Shown here: piece by piece, positions 55,621 through 56,505 of the stretch | Numbering within the stretch: position 1 is the first letter of the stretch | Layout of the letters: each line of letters begins with the position of its first letter | Assembly: GCF_014697375.1 (NCBI RefSeq) | Contig: NZ_JACJRS010000031.1 | Location: 1-56,505, forward strand | From: Phormidium sp. FACHB-1136 | GTDB lineage: Bacteria > Cyanobacteriota > Cyanobacteriia > Phormidesmidales > Phormidesmidaceae | Reading direction: 5' to 3' | Length of the DNA stretch: 56,505 bases | Position numbers and translations under genes: made by a program | The notes under the pieces: model-generated | What the model was told of the DNA's origin: nothing | Seen by the model: only the letters and a program-made list of their open reading frames with translations | Database searches by the model: none

Positions 55621-56283
55621 ATGGCGATTACCCCCGATTCTGTACGCGAACTACTGCATTCTGAAGACTATGGTGATCGTCTGCGGGCCGTGAACCAAAT
55701 GCGCGATCTCGACCCCGCCGTTGCCTTTGACTTGGCCCAACTTGCTGCCAACGATGGCAACGCCCGCGTCCGCTATGCCGCCATCAGCCAGCTTGCTAGT
55801 CTGGGGCAACAAGACCTTGCCACCGTGGAACCCCTGCTGCGCCGCGCCCTCACCAACGATCCCGAACCAGACGTACAGGCCGCTGCCGCCGACGCCATTG
55901 GCGGACTGCAACTCCGCAGCGCCTATGCCGACCTGGCAGCGGTGTATCACAGCACCGGAGAGTGGCTGGTGCAATTCAGTATCATCGCGGCCCTGGGCGA
56001 ACTGGGCGACCCCCAAGCCTTTGCCCTACTGCAAGAGGCCATTCAGTCAGACAACGACCTCGTCGTCACCGCCGCCATCGGTGCCCTAGGCGAACTCCAA
56101 GACGAGCGGGCCATTCCCCTCCTACTTTCCTTTACCAGCCACCCCGATTGGCAGGTGCGCCATCGCCTGGTGCAAGCTCTCGCCCAATTTCCCCAACCCG
56201 AGGCCCAGACCGCCCTCAATAGCCTTACCCAAGACAGTTCAGCCATTGTGGCAGAGGCCGCTGCACAGCACCGCCGTCCCTAA
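55621..56283 (+). CDS. HEAT-repeat protein, NblB-like
   Basis: The 220-residue protein is a series of HEAT repeats (LRAVNQMRDLDPAVAFDLAQ, ARVRYAAISQLASLG, DVQAAAADAIGGL, DLVVTAAIGALGEL, WQVRHRLVQALAQFP). It resembles NblB and related phycobilisome-degradation/lyase-type proteins (CpcE-like), and binding of phycobilin pigment or phycobiliprotein is a fair inference. A GGAGG lies upstream and the ATG at 55621 (MAITPDS) is used; the frame extends back to 55480 within the txlA-like gene. The gene stops just before the right terminal repeat. Confidence 0.78.
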   Translation: MAITPDSVRELLHSEDYGDRLRAVNQMRDLDPAVAFDLAQLAANDGNARVRYAAISQLASLGQQDLATVEPLLRRALTNDPEPDVQAAAADAIGGLQLRSAYADLAAVYHSTGEWLVQFSIIAALGELGDPQAFALLQEAIQSDNDLVVTAAIGALGELQDERAIPLLLSFTSHPDWQVRHRLVQALAQFPQPEAQTALNSLTQDSSAIVAEAAAQHRRP

Positions 56284-56301
56284 TCCCCACAGTGGACACC
56301 G

Positions 56302-56505
56302 CCTGACTGCCTGACACATCTTTATGCCGCCTCCCAGGGGGGCAATTGACATCGTATGGACTGGATCCTAGAGAACCAGATGCGGTCATAGTACTGGTCT
56401 TCGGCGTTTTTAGAGGCAAAGCAGGGTTCAGGGTCAACGGTGAGCAGGGGGATGGGTTGGAGCAACGGACGCCCTTTGTTGACGGCACCCTTGAGCCAGC
56501 GGAGG
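56302..56505 (-). repeat. Terminal inverted repeat, right copy (204 bp)
   Basis: Reverse complement of bases 1-204. It starts 18 bases after the HEAT-gene stop. See the left copy for interpretation. Confidence 0.95.
56322..56504 (-). CDS. 3' end of the unidentified repeated gene, right copy
   Basis: The same 60-codon C-terminal fragment as at 2-184, in inverted orientation, stopping at 56322. The edge cuts off its 5' part. Unrecognised family. Confidence 0.4.
   Translation of the reverse strand, partial: LRWLKGAVNKGRPLLQPIPLLTVDPEPCFASKNAEDQYYDRIWFSRIQSIRCQLPPWEAA

Overview
The window is cyanobacterial chromosome. Markers are psbX, ycf66, a Ycf19/YggT protein, a CO2-uptake NDH-1 set (ndhF, ndhD, CO2 hydration protein), a TxlA/HCF164-like thioredoxin and a 4-hydroxybenzoate polyprenyltransferase. 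GC-rich coding, many short palindromic intergenic repeats and single-gene operons suggest a Leptolyngbya/Nodosilinea-like filamentous strain; this is inference, since no rRNA or tRNA was seen. Both ends carry the same 204-bp sequence in inverted orientation, so the window may be a contig broken at a multicopy element.

Layout. 0-5 kb: ycf66 and psbX (minus), YggT, a potassium-channel protein with a zinc ribbon, and ureE-ureF. 5-6.2 kb: a small EAD-like gene next to a decayed IS630 transposase. 6.2-17.4 kb: a carotenoid-desaturase-like flavoprotein with an inserted Rieske domain, an ABC-2 permease, a UbiB kinase, an M24 aminopeptidase, small hypotheticals, moeA, a PQQ-type sugar dehydrogenase and a cupin-like protein. 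17.4-21.3 kb: ilvH-dapB, a radical SAM protein and a secreted protein.

21.4-26.5 kb: a complete glucose-type phosphotransferase system. One gene fuses EIIA, HPr and EI; the other is EIICB with an extra C-terminal EIIB-like domain that lacks the phospho-cysteine. Sugar PTS is rare in cyanobacteria. Palindromic repeats sit at the junctions of this locus.

27-38.5 kb: an oligopeptide-type ABC permease, LemA plus an M48 protease, an ADP-ribosylglycohydrolase, HicB with frameshifted HicA, an alpha/beta hydrolase, a low-GC GT14 glycosyltransferase, uvrB and a PHP phosphoesterase. 38.5-44.8 kb: rimK with a RimB-like retropepsin, an ABC-2 permease, a Ser/Thr kinase and a PAS-GGDEF-EAL protein.

45-51.5 kb: ndhF-ndhD and the CO2 hydration protein behind an AT-rich, dyad-rich leader. 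A minus-strand Nudix gene and a protein made of two near-identical domains lie between ndhD and the CO2 hydration gene. 51.5-56.3 kb: Uma2 nuclease, ubiA-rhodanese, a NIL-ferredoxin, txlA-like and an NblB-like HEAT protein. I saw no CRISPR, phage or plasmid replication genes.
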